NCBI GenBank assembly: GCA_963677375.2
Contig: CAXXIF010000009.1
Coordinates: forward strand, 62,001 to 126,000
Source: Pseudaeromonas sp963677375
Lineage (GTDB): Bacteria; Pseudomonadota; Gammaproteobacteria; Enterobacterales; Aeromonadaceae
Direction of reading: 5' to 3'
Length of the DNA stretch: 64,000 nucleotides
The translations under genes and the position numbers were made by a program. The first letter of the stretch is position 1. Each line of letters starts with the position of its first letter. Below, one piece after another: positions 40,698 through 53,929 of this stretch. The notes under the pieces are model-generated. The model searched no databases, was not told the DNA's origin, and saw only the letters and a list, made by a program, of their open reading frames with translations.

Positions 40698-41594
40698 ATG
40701 AGTTTTGACAGCGCACGTCAGGTAGAGGCCCTCAATCAAAGCCTTGCCGACTTGAATGGTGATATCGGTGTGTCATTCGAGTTTTTCCCACCGACAACTG
40801 AATCGATGGAACAGACCCTGTGGCATTCGATTGAGCGTTTGCGCACCTTGGCTCCAAAGTTTGTTTCCGTCACTTATGGCGCTAACTCTGGTACTCGGGA
40901 TCGCACTCACAAAGTGATTAAAGACATTAAAGATAGAACAGGTCTGATCGCTGCTCCGCACCTGACCTGCATTGATGCCGGTCGTGATGAGTTGATTCAG
41001 ATTGCAAAAGACTACTGGGATAGTGGTATTCGGCATATTGTGGCTCTCCGGGGCGATTTACCGCCAGAAAGCGTGCAACGACCCGATATGTATGCGGCTG
41101 ACTTGGTGGCGTTATTAAAGGAAGTTGCTGATTTTGATGTGTCGGTCGCGGCTTATCCCGAGAAGCATCCTGAAGCAAAAAGTGCGCAAGCGGATCTGCT
41201 GAACTTAAAGCGTAAGATTGATGCCGGTGCTAATCGCGCCATTACCCAGTTCTTTTTCGATGTCGAAAGCTATTTACGGTTTCGGGATCGTTGTGCGGCT
41301 ATAGGGATTGATGCCGAGATTGTTCCTGGGATTCTGCCGGTATCCAATTATAAGACGCTGCAAAAGTTTGCCGGCTTCACCAACGTGAAAATCCCAAACT
41401 GGCTTCATCAACGCTTCTCTGGAATTGCCGATGAGGATCAGACTACCCGCAACTTGCTCGGCGCCAGTGTTGCCATTGATATGGTCCGGGTATTGTCCCG
41501 AGAGGGTGTTAAAGATTTCCACTTCTATACCTTGAATCGCTCCGAGTTGACCTATGCGATCTGCCATACGCTAGGCGTTCGGCCCCACGTATAG
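40698..41594 (+). CDS. metF: 5,10-methylenetetrahydrofolate reductase
   Basis: 298 residues (E. coli 296). FAD-dependent TIM barrel: VSFEFFPP (catalytic Glu), FVSVTYGANSGTRDRT, LRGDLP, AAYPEKHPEA, the QFFFDVESYLRF segment and a C-terminal FHFYTLNRSELT. It makes 5-methyltetrahydrofolate for methionine synthesis. AAAAGGAG ribosome site, ATG 40698. Single-gene unit under MetJ boxes, directly upstream of the rRNA operon. Confidence 0.96.
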   Translation: MSFDSARQVEALNQSLADLNGDIGVSFEFFPPTTESMEQTLWHSIERLRTLAPKFVSVTYGANSGTRDRTHKVIKDIKDRTGLIAAPHLTCIDAGRDELIQIAKDYWDSGIRHIVALRGDLPPESVQRPDMYAADLVALLKEVADFDVSVAAYPEKHPEAKSAQADLLNLKRKIDAGANRAITQFFFDVESYLRFRDRCAAIGIDAEIVPGILPVSNYKTLQKFAGFTNVKIPNWLHQRFSGIADEDQTTRNLLGASVAIDMVRVLSREGVKDFHFYTLNRSELTYAICHTLGVRPHV

Positions 41595-42008
41595 CTGCCG
41601 GAAGGCTGTTTTTACCTCGGTTTGCAGGGAAAATAGCCACTTAAACCGAGAGGGAGGGCTTTTTAATAGAATCTCCTTGCCAATCGATTCGATGTCCCTA
41701 TAATGCCGCCTCGCTGACACGGCAAAGCACGCACTCTTCGGAAGGTGATGCCCGCGGTGCCAGCAGGGCCGAAACGCCCCAGAGCAACCGCAGTAAAATG
41801 TGCTTGACTCTGAACTCGGGAAGCGTAAGATGCGCATCCCACGACAGCCAAGGCTGTCACGCTCTTTAACAATCAAATCAAGCAATCTGTGTGGGCACTC
41901 ACAGGAATTGAATGTCAAAAAAATTGATATGCAATGACTGATGAAGTGACCAAGACGATTCGAAAGGATCGGCAACAGTTAATTCAAAATTCATTGAGCA
42001 CCAAACTT
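41595..42008. promoter_or_regulatory. rrn leader with promoters P1 and P2
   Basis: P1: TTGCCA (41677-41682) and TATAAT (41699-41704), 16-bp spacer. P2: TTGACT (41804-41809) and TAAGAT (41826-41831), 16-bp spacer. Downstream, GCTCTTTAACAATC is the boxA-like antitermination element (about 41860). No gene is present. Confidence 0.8.
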
Positions 42009-42009
42009 T

Positions 42010-43550
<1,541 letters not shown>

Positions 43551-43690
43551 ACGACCGACACCAAATCTTGTTGAGTGTTCACACAGATTGCTTGATTGAT
43601 GTAGAGAGAGCACTTTTGTTATGGCAAGAGTAGTCCGCATCGAGCCCCGCTACACGGTCGCTCGGGTTCGCAGGCTCACCACTCGCCATA

Positions 43691-43733
43691 ACGAATTTTC
43701 ATCAGCGCGCAGCGCTGATAAGCGAAAATTCGT
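43691..43733 (+). other. Hairpin in the 16S-23S spacer, 5' of tRNA-Glu
   Basis: ACGAATTTTC / GAAAATTCGT enclose ATCAGCGC/GCGCTGAT; the 3' arm runs into the first bases of tRNA-Glu. Probably a processing structure. Confidence 0.55.
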
Positions 43734-43807
43734 CCCTTTCGTCTAGAGGCCTAGGACATCGCCCTTTCACGGCGGTAACAGGGGTTCGAATCCCCTAAGG
43801 GACGCCA
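43732..43807 (+). tRNA. tRNA-Glu (TTC)
   Basis: 76 nt with encoded CCA, acceptor GTCCCTT / AAGGGAC, anticodon loop CTTTCAC giving TTC, GGTTCGAATCC T-arm. Located in the 16S-23S spacer; no Ile/Ala tRNA in this spacer. Confidence 0.97.
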
Positions 43808-44011
43808 TTAGCGCGAGAATGCAGAGATAAGTAGTTCATTTATCTCTGATTTCTTACGAAATCATGCTCTTTAACAATCTGGAAAAGCTGATTCAAAAAG
43901 TTCTAAATACAGTTACAAGCGTTTTGGAACTTCTTGGCGAAAACAAAAATTGTTGTATCACAGTCCTTGTGATTACGGCCGCTTAAGTCGAAAGACTTCT
44001 TGGGGTTGTAT

Positions 44012-46899
<2,888 letters not shown>

Positions 46900-46974
46900 T
46901 ACAACACCCAAGAAGTTTTAAATGCTTGTGACGGTAGACAGAACGAGTCAGCTTATTCCCAGATTGAAGATTTA

Positions 46975-47093
46975 TGCCTGGCGGCAATAGCGCAGTGGAA
47001 CCACCTGTACCCATGCCGAACACAGAAGTGAAACGCTGTAGCGCCGATGGTAGTGTGGCATTCGCCATGCGAGAGTAGGACACTGCCAGGCAC
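46975..47093 (+). rRNA. 5S ribosomal RNA
   Basis: About 119 nt, TGCCTGGCGGC at the 5' end pairing with the terminal GCCAGGCA; contains CCCATGCCGAACACAGAAGTG. Directly after 23S; the operon ends with the terminator at 47171. Confidence 0.97.
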
Positions 47094-47441
47094 CCAATTA
47101 GGTCGAGAGACCTGCATGCGAGTAGGAGACTACGCGCAGGCGACCAGTTTGACCGTAAGGTCAGCGAGAAAAAGCCCCGATAGCGATATCGGGGCTTTTT
47201 TTTGATTTGTAAATAGCCTCGAACTGACCTTCTTGATCCTCGGTGATACATCTGTTACTAGCTGACAATTCCCAAAAATACAAGGAGCGTCTCACTCCAG
47301 AAAACTATATTCATGTCGCTATTGAGAGTGTGAACTCTGCCGGATTTTCCTTGTGCTGCTTTTGGTTAAATACGTCACCGAGAGGGTTGATTAAAACTCT
47401 CAGGAATTCAAACCTATAAACAAATGAACGAAGGAAAGTCT
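47094..47441. other. Region between 5S and lipoprotein gene
   Basis: Contains the rrn terminator and the lipoprotein promoter. A short GC-rich stretch before the terminator resembles the usual post-5S leader-like sequence. No gene. Confidence 0.55.
47171..47203 (+). terminator. Terminator of the rRNA operon
   Basis: 12-bp stem AAAGCCCCGATA / TATCGGGGCTTT, loop GCGA, then T8. Confidence 0.93.
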
Positions 47442-47918
47442 ATGTTTAAGAAAACGCTGTTGATGGTACTGGCTACCAGCGCTTTGGTTATGTCCGGTTG
47501 TGCTTCTGATTCCAAGACCGCTGCTGCAGGGGCTTCTGCCGGTGGTGCCGGTGGTGCCGACGTATTCGGTCGTGAAATTTATCTGCGTGGTGAAATTACT
47601 GAATCCAATCCTTGGGCTCCGCTGCCTGAGAATAAGGTTGTGATGGTTGAGAAGGGTGTGTATAAGGCAACGGCCAAGGGCCTGAAGGTTGATTGGGCTC
47701 CCTACAAGTTCAAATTTGCTGACTCCGCTTGGACTCCTGGTACTAACTTCGGTTACTTGACCGCTCCTGGTGTATTTGAAAAGGATCCGATCGAGCTGAA
47801 TCCGAACTCCAAGTTCGAAGAAGTTAAGTTCACTCCGCCAGTTGATGGTGACTACGACTTCTACATCGACGTTCGTGGTGCCAAGCCGGTTACTTATATC
47901 AAGCCTGCTGGTAAATAA
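47442..47918 (+). CDS. Small outer-membrane lipoprotein with carbohydrate-binding-like beta-sandwich
   Basis: 158 residues. Lipoprotein signal (MFKKTLLMVLATSALVMSGC, lipobox LVMSGC, modified Cys 20), an Ala/Gly linker (about 25-42), then a beta-rich domain: VFGREIYLRGEITESNPW, VYKATAKGLKV, YKFKFADSAWTPGTNFGY, VDGDYDFYIDVR. The strand pattern with FKFAD-x-W-x-x-x-x-NFG resembles domains found in pullulanases and related starch-active enzymes, where it binds glucans. That is a motif impression. ATG 47442 with AAGGAAAG is preferred to the ATG at 47424. Terminator follows at 47938. Role unknown. Confidence 0.7.
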   Translation: MFKKTLLMVLATSALVMSGCASDSKTAAAGASAGGAGGADVFGREIYLRGEITESNPWAPLPENKVVMVEKGVYKATAKGLKVDWAPYKFKFADSAWTPGTNFGYLTAPGVFEKDPIELNPNSKFEEVKFTPPVDGDYDFYIDVRGAKPVTYIKPAGK

Positions 47919-47937
47919 GTTACAAGCGTTCCTATTA

Positions 47938-47963
47938 GGCCCATCTTAACGGTGGGCCTTTTT
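47938..47963 (+). terminator. Terminator of the lipoprotein gene
   Basis: GGCCCATC / GGTGGGCC with loop TTAAC, then T5, 20 bases past the stop. Confidence 0.8.
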
Positions 47964-48120
47964 ATTGTTTTTTGAGTTCCGTATTAAATTTCATTAGAAA
48001 TGAATGTTTTAGCCCGCGCGGTTAAATCAGCGCTGGTTTTTCAGTTCCCATCCTTTAGAATCCACCTCCCTACATCAGCCGATCTCTCATGCCAGTACAT
48101 CATCTGGTGTTTTTTATTAT

Positions 48121-48135
48121 CATAATGTCATTATG
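48121..48135. promoter_or_regulatory. Palindrome upstream of nrdJa, possible operator
   Basis: CATAATG T CATTATG, perfect seven-base arms. Position about 120 bp before the gene suits a regulator site; the regulator is unknown. Confidence 0.35.
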
Positions 48136-48256
48136 TTGTGTTTTGTCTTGATTTTATGATGATGATTCTCGGCTCACATTTCTTGGCGGGAGTGGCTGCT
48201 ACAGTCTGCCCGTTTGCTCATGATTCACGACAGCTCGCATAACGCAGGAAGGCACG

Positions 48257-50408
48257 ATGACGATGGCGAAAATTGATTTGACGCATAACTCTCAGATGTT
48301 GGCTTTGCCGATCCCACTGCAGGAAACCTCACTCGATATATGGGATACCAAGTACCGTCTCAAGAGTAAGGATGGCACACCGATCGATCTGCAGATTGAC
48401 GACACCTATCAGCGGGTCGCCAAGGCGTTGGCAGCCCAGGAGCGAGAGCCGGATGCCTGGTATGAGCCCTTTTTGTGGGCGTTACGCAACGGAGCAATTC
48501 CTGCCGGACGAATCACCTCCAACGCCGGCGCTTTCGAGCATAAGCCGGCTACCTCTACGATCAATTGCACTGTCTCCGGCACCATTCAGGATTCCATGGA
48601 TGACATTCTCAACAAGGTGCATGAGGCCGGACTCACCCTGAAGGCGGGTTGTGGCATAGGTTACGATTTTTCTACCTTGCGTCCTCGTGGTGCCTTTGTT
48701 TCCGGTGCCGGAGCTTATACCTCGGGTCCGCTGTCGTTCATGGATATCTACGACAAGATGTGTTTCACCGTCTCGTCAGCCGGTGGTCGCCGGGGCGCCC
48801 AGATGGGCACCATGGATATCCGCCATCCCGATGTCCTCGAGTTTATTCAAGCCAAGCGTGAAGATGGGCGCCTGCGCCAGTTCAATCTTTCTTTGCTGAT
48901 TACTGGCGACTTCATCGAGGCGGTAAAATCTGACCGCGAATGGCAGTTGATCTTTCCCGTTGAACAAGAAAGAGGTCGAGCAAGACAAGACCGATCTGAC
49001 GGCTGCGGATGTGGTGTGGGCGGATTGGCCGACCAAGGAAGGGGTGGTGATCAACGAACAGGGACTGGTGGCTTGCAAGATCTACAAGAGCATGCCCGCC
49101 CGGCGCTTGTGGAATGTCATCATGACGTCTACCTATGACTATGCCGAGCCGGGGTTCATCCTCATCGACAAGGTCAACCAGATGAATAACAACTGGTTTT
49201 GCGAGGATATTCGGGCAACCAATCCGTGCGGCGAGCAACCACTGCCTCCCTATGGCGCCTGCTTACTGGGCTCGATCAATCTGACCAAATTCATCCGTGA
49301 CCCATTCACAGAGCAGGCTCATTTTGATTGGAGTGCCTTCCGCCAGGTGGTGAGTCTGTTTACCCGCATGCTGGACAACGTGGTGGAAATCAATCAGTTG
49401 CCACTGGAGAAACAGCGTCAGGAGATCGAGAACAAGCGTCGTCATGGTATGGGCTTCCTGGGGCTTGGTTCCACGTTGACCATGTTGGGCATCAAATATG
49501 GATCGCCCTCCTCGGTGGCTTTTACTGAGCAGGTTTCTCAGGAACTGGCAATTACCGGTTGGAAAGAGTCACTGGCGCTGGCCAAGGAGAAGGGGCCAGC
49601 CCCCATCATGACGCAGGAGTTTGAAGTGACTGCCGCCATGATGCGCAAGCGCCCGGAGATGGCTCAGGATGGCATCAAGATTGGCGATACCCTGCCAGGG
49701 CGCATACTGCACGCCAAATATAGCCGTTACATGCAACAGGTTGCCGAGGTTGAGCCGGAGTTAGTCGCCGAGTTGGCGGAGCTGGGCGGGCGTTTTACCC
49801 ACCACAGCTCCATCGCGCCGACTGGTACCATCTCGTTGTCACTGGCTAATAATGCCAGTAATGGCATTGAACCGAGCTTTGCACATCATTACGTGCGTAA
49901 CGTCATCAAGGCCGGAAAAAAGAGTAAAGAGAGCGTCGACGTCTACAGTTTCGAGCTGCTGGCTTACCGTGAGCTGATCAACGCCAAGGCGATGCCCTAT
50001 AGTCAGGAGCCAGAATCGGCGCTGCCGGACTATTTCATCACCGCAGATGATATCAATCCGACTCAGCATGTAGATATCCAGGCCGCAGCCCAGCGCTGGA
50101 TCGACTCATCGATCTCCAAGACCGCCAACGTGCCGACCGACTTCCCTTATGAAGATTTCAAGCATATCTACATGTATGCCTATGAACAGGGGCTGAAAGG
50201 ATGTACCACGTTCCGCTTTAACCCGGAAGCATTCCAAGGGGTGTTGGTGAAAGAGAAAGATTTGGAAAACACGCTCTATGAGTTTGCGCTGGAAGATGGC
50301 TCGCTCGTTCAACTCAAGGGTAATGAGGAGGTGGAATATGATGGTGAAATCCATTCGGCTGCCAATCTCTATGATGCCTTGAAAGAAGGGTATTACGGTA
50401 AATTCTGA
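48257..50408 (+). pseudogene. nrdJa: Class II (B12-dependent) ribonucleotide reductase large part, frameshifted
   Basis: Two frames give one NrdJa of about 716 residues. Frame one starts at ATG 48257 (AGGAAGG upstream), with the substrate-site segment EHKPATSTINCTVSGTI and GAYTSGPLSFMDIYDKM, and runs to WQLIFPV. Frame two resumes with NKKEVEQDKTDLTAADVVW and carries TNPCGEQPLPPYGACLLGSINL (active-site Cys and Asn/Glu), and TGTISLSLANNASNGIEPSFA. The switch lies near 48959-48965. Removing one base restores the frame. In Pseudomonas NrdJa and NrdJb are separate chains of similar sizes. Adenosylcobalamin-dependent reduction of ribonucleotides. Mutation or sequencing error. Confidence 0.85.
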
Positions 50409-50459
50409 TCCTGCTCGGCGCTCAAGCGCGAGCCTCTGCACAATTAAATGGGCCCCGTT

Positions 50460-51131
50460 ATGGTCAAGAAGATTCAAAGCAAGATCGTTGGTTACAAGGT
50501 AAAGAGCAAGGAAGAGCAGGAGCAACAGGATGCCGCTCGTGTTGTCCACATGCATGAGACGGTGCAACGCCCGGAGAAACTGATGGGGACCACCTATAAA
50601 CTCAAGACTCCGGAGCATATCTCCGAGCACTCGCTCTTCATCACCATCAATGACATGGTGTTGAATGAAGGCACGGAACACGAAATCCGCCGCCCGTTCG
50701 AGATCTTCATTAACTCGAAGAGCATGGAGCACTACCAATGGATCGTGGCGCTGACCCGGATCATTTCGGCTGTGTTTCGTAAGGGCGGGGATATCACCTT
50801 CTTGGTGGAGGAGTTGCGCTCCGTATTCGATCCGCGCGGCGGCTACTGGAACAAGGGCAAATACGTGCCTTCGCTGATTGCCGAGATTGGCAATGTCATC
50901 GAGCAGCATCTGGTGGACATTGGCATGCTCAAGCGTGCCGGTCTGGATGAGCACCAACAGGATTTCCTGGCCCAAAAGCAGGCTGAGTTGGCGGCGGAAG
51001 TCCCAGGTGATGACGAAGTCGGTAGCTTCCCGCCCAATGCCACCCTGTGCTTTAAATGCCATAGCAAGGCCGTGATCCAGAAGGATGGTTGCATGACTTG
51101 CCTGAATTGTGGTGATTCCAAGTGCGGTTGA
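50460..51131 (+). CDS. nrdJb: Class II ribonucleotide reductase C-terminal chain NrdJb
   Basis: 223 residues. Starts MVKKIQSKIVGYKVKSKEEQ, then a TSCPD-type domain (FITINDMVLNEGTEHEIRRPFEIFINSKSMEHYQWIVALTRIISAVFRKGGD, about 60-125) and a C-terminal cysteine cluster (CFKCHSKAVIQKDGCMTCLNCGDSKCG) expected to bind zinc and shuttle reducing equivalents. Pseudomonas NrdJb is about 230 residues with the same layout. It starts 51 bases after nrdJa stop. The ATG 50460 is preferred on homology; an ATG at 50448 would add four residues. Ribosome sites of both are poor. It completes the split enzyme with nrdJa. Confidence 0.85.
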   Translation: MVKKIQSKIVGYKVKSKEEQEQQDAARVVHMHETVQRPEKLMGTTYKLKTPEHISEHSLFITINDMVLNEGTEHEIRRPFEIFINSKSMEHYQWIVALTRIISAVFRKGGDITFLVEELRSVFDPRGGYWNKGKYVPSLIAEIGNVIEQHLVDIGMLKRAGLDEHQQDFLAQKQAELAAEVPGDDEVGSFPPNATLCFKCHSKAVIQKDGCMTCLNCGDSKCG

Positions 51132-51154
51132 TGATCACAGTCGGTGCATACACG

Positions 51155-51182
51155 AAACGGAGCCGATGAGGCTCCGTTTTTT
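51155..51182 (+). terminator. Terminator after nrdJab
   Basis: AAACGGAGCC / GGCTCCGTTT, loop GATGA, ending in T6. Confidence 0.9.
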
Positions 51183-51242
51183 GTTGGCACTAGGTCCAGA
51201 GATGTGTGCCGAGGGAAAGTATCACATCTCTCTGCCAGGGGA

Positions 51243-52238
51243 TCACACCAGTCGCCGCAACGTCTCACAGCGCTGAAAGGCTTCCAGATTGTCGATGATC
51301 TGGTTGGCGAGTGTCTGCATCGCTTCATCGCTGGCCCAGGCGACATGGGGAGTGAGGATAAAATTTGGCAGCTCCAGGGCCTGCAGCAGGGGATCACCGG
51401 CTTGAGGCGGCTCGCGGCGGGCGACATCACTGGCAGCTCCCGCCAGATGACCACACTGCAAGGCTTGCAACAACGCCTCTTCATCGACCAGGCCACCCCG
51501 GGCCGTATTGATGAACAGGGCGCCGGGCTTCATCAACTCGAACTCCCGAGCTCCGAACATGTTGCGAGTCTCATCATTCAGCGGGCAATGCAGGGATATG
51601 ACATCACTGTCTCGCACTAGCTCATCAAACGGTAGCCGAGGCAGGTGCTCGACGACCTCCCCCGGAGACTGCAAGGGGGCATGATCGACTGTGCCATGCC
51701 GACGGGCGGCGAAGCGGACTTGCATTCCCAGTGCCTGACCGAGGCGCGCCATGTTGCGGCCTAACACGCCACTGCCAATCAGCCCGAGTTTTTTCCCCGC
51801 CAGATCATGCAATCCCGGACCGAAATAACAAAAATGCGGACTCTGCTGCCAGGCTCCGGCCCGCAGCGCATTCTGATAGGCCGGTAGGTTGCGGGCCAGC
51901 GCCAGCATCAGGGCCAGGGTGTGTTCGACCACTGCATGTACGGCATAACCCTGTACATTGCAGACCGCCACGCCGTGACGACAGCAGGCTTCCAGATCCA
52001 CATTGTCACTGCCGGTAGCGGCCACGGCAACGAGCCTGAGCCGGGGCAGGGCTGCCAGCTCTGCCTCCCCGATCCGCACCTTGTTCACGATGGCAATGTC
52101 GGCCTCTTGCAAGCGGGGGACGACCTGTCCGGCTGTCGTGGCCGGATAGTCACGCCACTGATGAGCAAACTGTGGCGCCCTGAGCCGAATGTGTGGGGGT
52201 AGGGTTTCACGGTCGAGGAACACAATCGAAACAGACAT
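51243..52238 (-). CDS. D-2-hydroxyacid dehydrogenase (NAD/NADP-dependent)
   Basis: 331 residues. Substrate-domain start MSVSIVFLDRETLP; nucleotide-binding loop GLIGSGVLGRNMARLGQALG; the catalytic arginine in INTARGGLVDEEALLQAL, the conserved glutamate in DVARREPPQAGDPLL and the catalytic histidine in TPHVAWAS. Family includes hydroxypyruvate/glyoxylate reductase (HprA/GhrB) and erythronate-type enzymes; this one looks most like the HprA group, but the substrate is not certain. ATG at 52236-52238 with GGAG upstream. It follows the DUF3530 gene by 13 bp, probably one transcript. Confidence 0.85.
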   Translation of the reverse strand: MSVSIVFLDRETLPPHIRLRAPQFAHQWRDYPATTAGQVVPRLQEADIAIVNKVRIGEAELAALPRLRLVAVAATGSDNVDLEACCRHGVAVCNVQGYAVHAVVEHTLALMLALARNLPAYQNALRAGAWQQSPHFCYFGPGLHDLAGKKLGLIGSGVLGRNMARLGQALGMQVRFAARRHGTVDHAPLQSPGEVVEHLPRLPFDELVRDSDVISLHCPLNDETRNMFGAREFELMKPGALFINTARGGLVDEEALLQALQCGHLAGAASDVARREPPQAGDPLLQALELPNFILTPHVAWASDEAMQTLANQIIDNLEAFQRCETLRRLV

Positions 52239-52251
52239 AGCAACTCCAGTG

Positions 52252-53073
52252 TTATTTCCAGCCCAGATGACGCAACCAGCCCGCGAGTTGGGTTTCCCGC
52301 TCACTGCTGTCACTCACGGCTACCTGACGCCAGTCGAGTTTGCTATTGCGTTCGGCGTCCAGTCGCCGGGCATTGGCGGCCAGATCGAGCCAGCTCACCT
52401 GATGGTCACGGTAGAGATCCAGCACCGGAAAGGGGGCACTGGCGATATCGTGGGCCAGGATCTCGTTGGCATCCGGTGCCGGGTAGTAGGCATCGACCAG
52501 TACCAAGGCATCCGGGGCGGCAATGGCCTGGGTACTCAACAGATTACCCAGCCAAGCGGCGCTGCTGCCCGCGGCGATGATCAGTTGATAACCACTGCTG
52601 TCACCGCTGTTTTCTTGTAATGACGTCAGTTTGCGCTGCCAGAGTTCGCGAAAGGCTTCGATAGCCGGTTGGTTTTTCTCGTCATTGGGGTCCAGATCCA
52701 GCTGATGGGGGCTGGGTAGCATGATCAACGTGTCGAAGCCTTGCTGATTCAGGCTGCGGCTCAGGGGCAACAGATCGGCAACCTGCTGCCAGTCGGGCAG
52801 CAGCAAGGCCAACCCGAGGCGATAGCCCTGATTGCTCTTGTGACGCAGGGTGACCTGATCGCCGATCTGCTTGGCTTGTCCGGCATCCAGCCAATCCTGG
52901 GATTGCCAGTAGAGATCGGACTCTGTGCTGTCGGCGGCCGAGGCCGAGTTGGCATCCGGGGTGGCCGGAGTTGCAGGCGCTTGATCTGGGGCGGCCGCAG
53001 GCTGGGCTCCGCTATCCGCCGCCAGCAGCGGTGAGCAGAGGAACAGGCAGAGGAGCAGGCTCGGCAGACGCAT
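52252..53073 (-). CDS. DUF3530 family secreted protein
   Basis: 273 residues with a signal peptide (MRLPSLLLCLFLCSPLLAA) and an Ala/Pro-rich stretch to about residue 50. The body resembles an alpha/beta-hydrolase fold: QGYRLGLALLLPDWQQVAD, GFDTLIMLPSPHQ, GYQLIIAAGSSAAWLGNLL (a nucleophile-elbow-like GSSAA, where GxSxG is not exact) and a C-terminal DWRQVAV. DUF3530 has no known function; the family is common in gammaproteobacteria. Co-directional with the dehydrogenase downstream. Confidence 0.78.
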   Translation of the reverse strand: MRLPSLLLCLFLCSPLLAADSGAQPAAAPDQAPATPATPDANSASAADSTESDLYWQSQDWLDAGQAKQIGDQVTLRHKSNQGYRLGLALLLPDWQQVADLLPLSRSLNQQGFDTLIMLPSPHQLDLDPNDEKNQPAIEAFRELWQRKLTSLQENSGDSSGYQLIIAAGSSAAWLGNLLSTQAIAAPDALVLVDAYYPAPDANEILAHDIASAPFPVLDLYRDHQVSWLDLAANARRLDAERNSKLDWRQVAVSDSSERETQLAGWLRHLGWK

Positions 53074-53140
53074 AAATTTCTCCTTGTAGATTCAAGGAGA
53101 TAATAGGCCCTTCCCGCTCGTGGCGAAAGGGCCTGCGTGA

Positions 53141-53806
53141 TTACAGCGGGAAGGGCGCTGGCGCCTCGAAGGTGAGTTTCTGACCACTGATCGGATGATA
53201 AAAACTGAGCATGGCGGCATGCAGATAGAGGTGGGGTGCAGCGGCTTCCGCCTCTGGTGTGGCATACAGATGATCCCCGAGGATCGGGTATCCCAATTCC
53301 ATCATATGGACCCGCAACTGGTGGGAGCGGCCCGTGATGGGCTTGAGCTTCATCAGACTGCGGTCGGCTTCGACCCGCAGGCAGATGTAGTGGGTGATGG
53401 CTCGCCGCCCGTTTTCATAGTCGACATGCTGACGGGGGCGATTTTCCCAATCGACACAGAGCGGCAGATCTATGGTGCCTTCCATCTTCTCGACCTGGCC
53501 CCAAACCCAGGCGTAGTAGTACTTCTCGGTCTTGCGATCCTGAAACTGGCGGCCGAGAGCACTGGTGGCCTGGGGGGTCTTGGCGACCACCAAGACGCCG
53601 GAGGTTCCCATATCCAGACGATGCACGGCCCCCCCTTGCGGATACAGGCTCTTGACCCGGCTGGCAATGCTGTCGAAGTGTTCGACGGCCTTGCCGGGAA
53701 CGCTGAGGATACCGCTGGGCTTGTTCACCACCATGATGTGTTCATCTTCGAACAGGATATCGAGGAAGGGTTCAAGGGGGGGATCGTACTGGAATGTGCT
53801 CATCAT
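53141..53806 (-). CDS. rluA: Pseudouridine synthase RluA
   Basis: 221 residues (E. coli 219). MSTFQYDPPLEPFLDILFED leads into the RluA core: IMVVNKPSGILSVPGK, catalytic HRLDMGTSGVLVVAK (Asp), PRQHVDYENGRRA and LKPITGRSHQLRVHMMELGYPILGD. It makes pseudouridine 746 in 23S rRNA and 32 in several tRNAs. No S4 domain, in line with RluA. Two adjacent ATG codons are possible (53803 or 53806). Separated from rapA by about 120 bp. Confidence 0.94.
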   Translation of the reverse strand: MMSTFQYDPPLEPFLDILFEDEHIMVVNKPSGILSVPGKAVEHFDSIASRVKSLYPQGGAVHRLDMGTSGVLVVAKTPQATSALGRQFQDRKTEKYYYAWVWGQVEKMEGTIDLPLCVDWENRPRQHVDYENGRRAITHYICLRVEADRSLMKLKPITGRSHQLRVHMMELGYPILGDHLYATPEAEAAAPHLYLHAAMLSFYHPISGQKLTFEAPAPFPL

Positions 53807-53929
53807 GCTCTCATCTGGAAAATCGGGATCGGCGCGGATGTTCCATCGCCGTCTGGCCGTGGTGCAACTCTTGCTGTCTACTGACCCACCGAGTGGCCAT
53901 GGGGCTCTCGCCCCATGGCCATGTGGGTG

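Larger units (their letters stand above)
47919..48256. other. Region upstream of nrdJa
   Basis: Terminator of the lipoprotein gene at left. An isolated perfect palindrome CATAATG-T-CATTATG lies at 48121-48135 in an AT-rich stretch, a candidate operator for nrdJa; no NrdR box or cobalamin riboswitch recognised. Confidence 0.5.
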
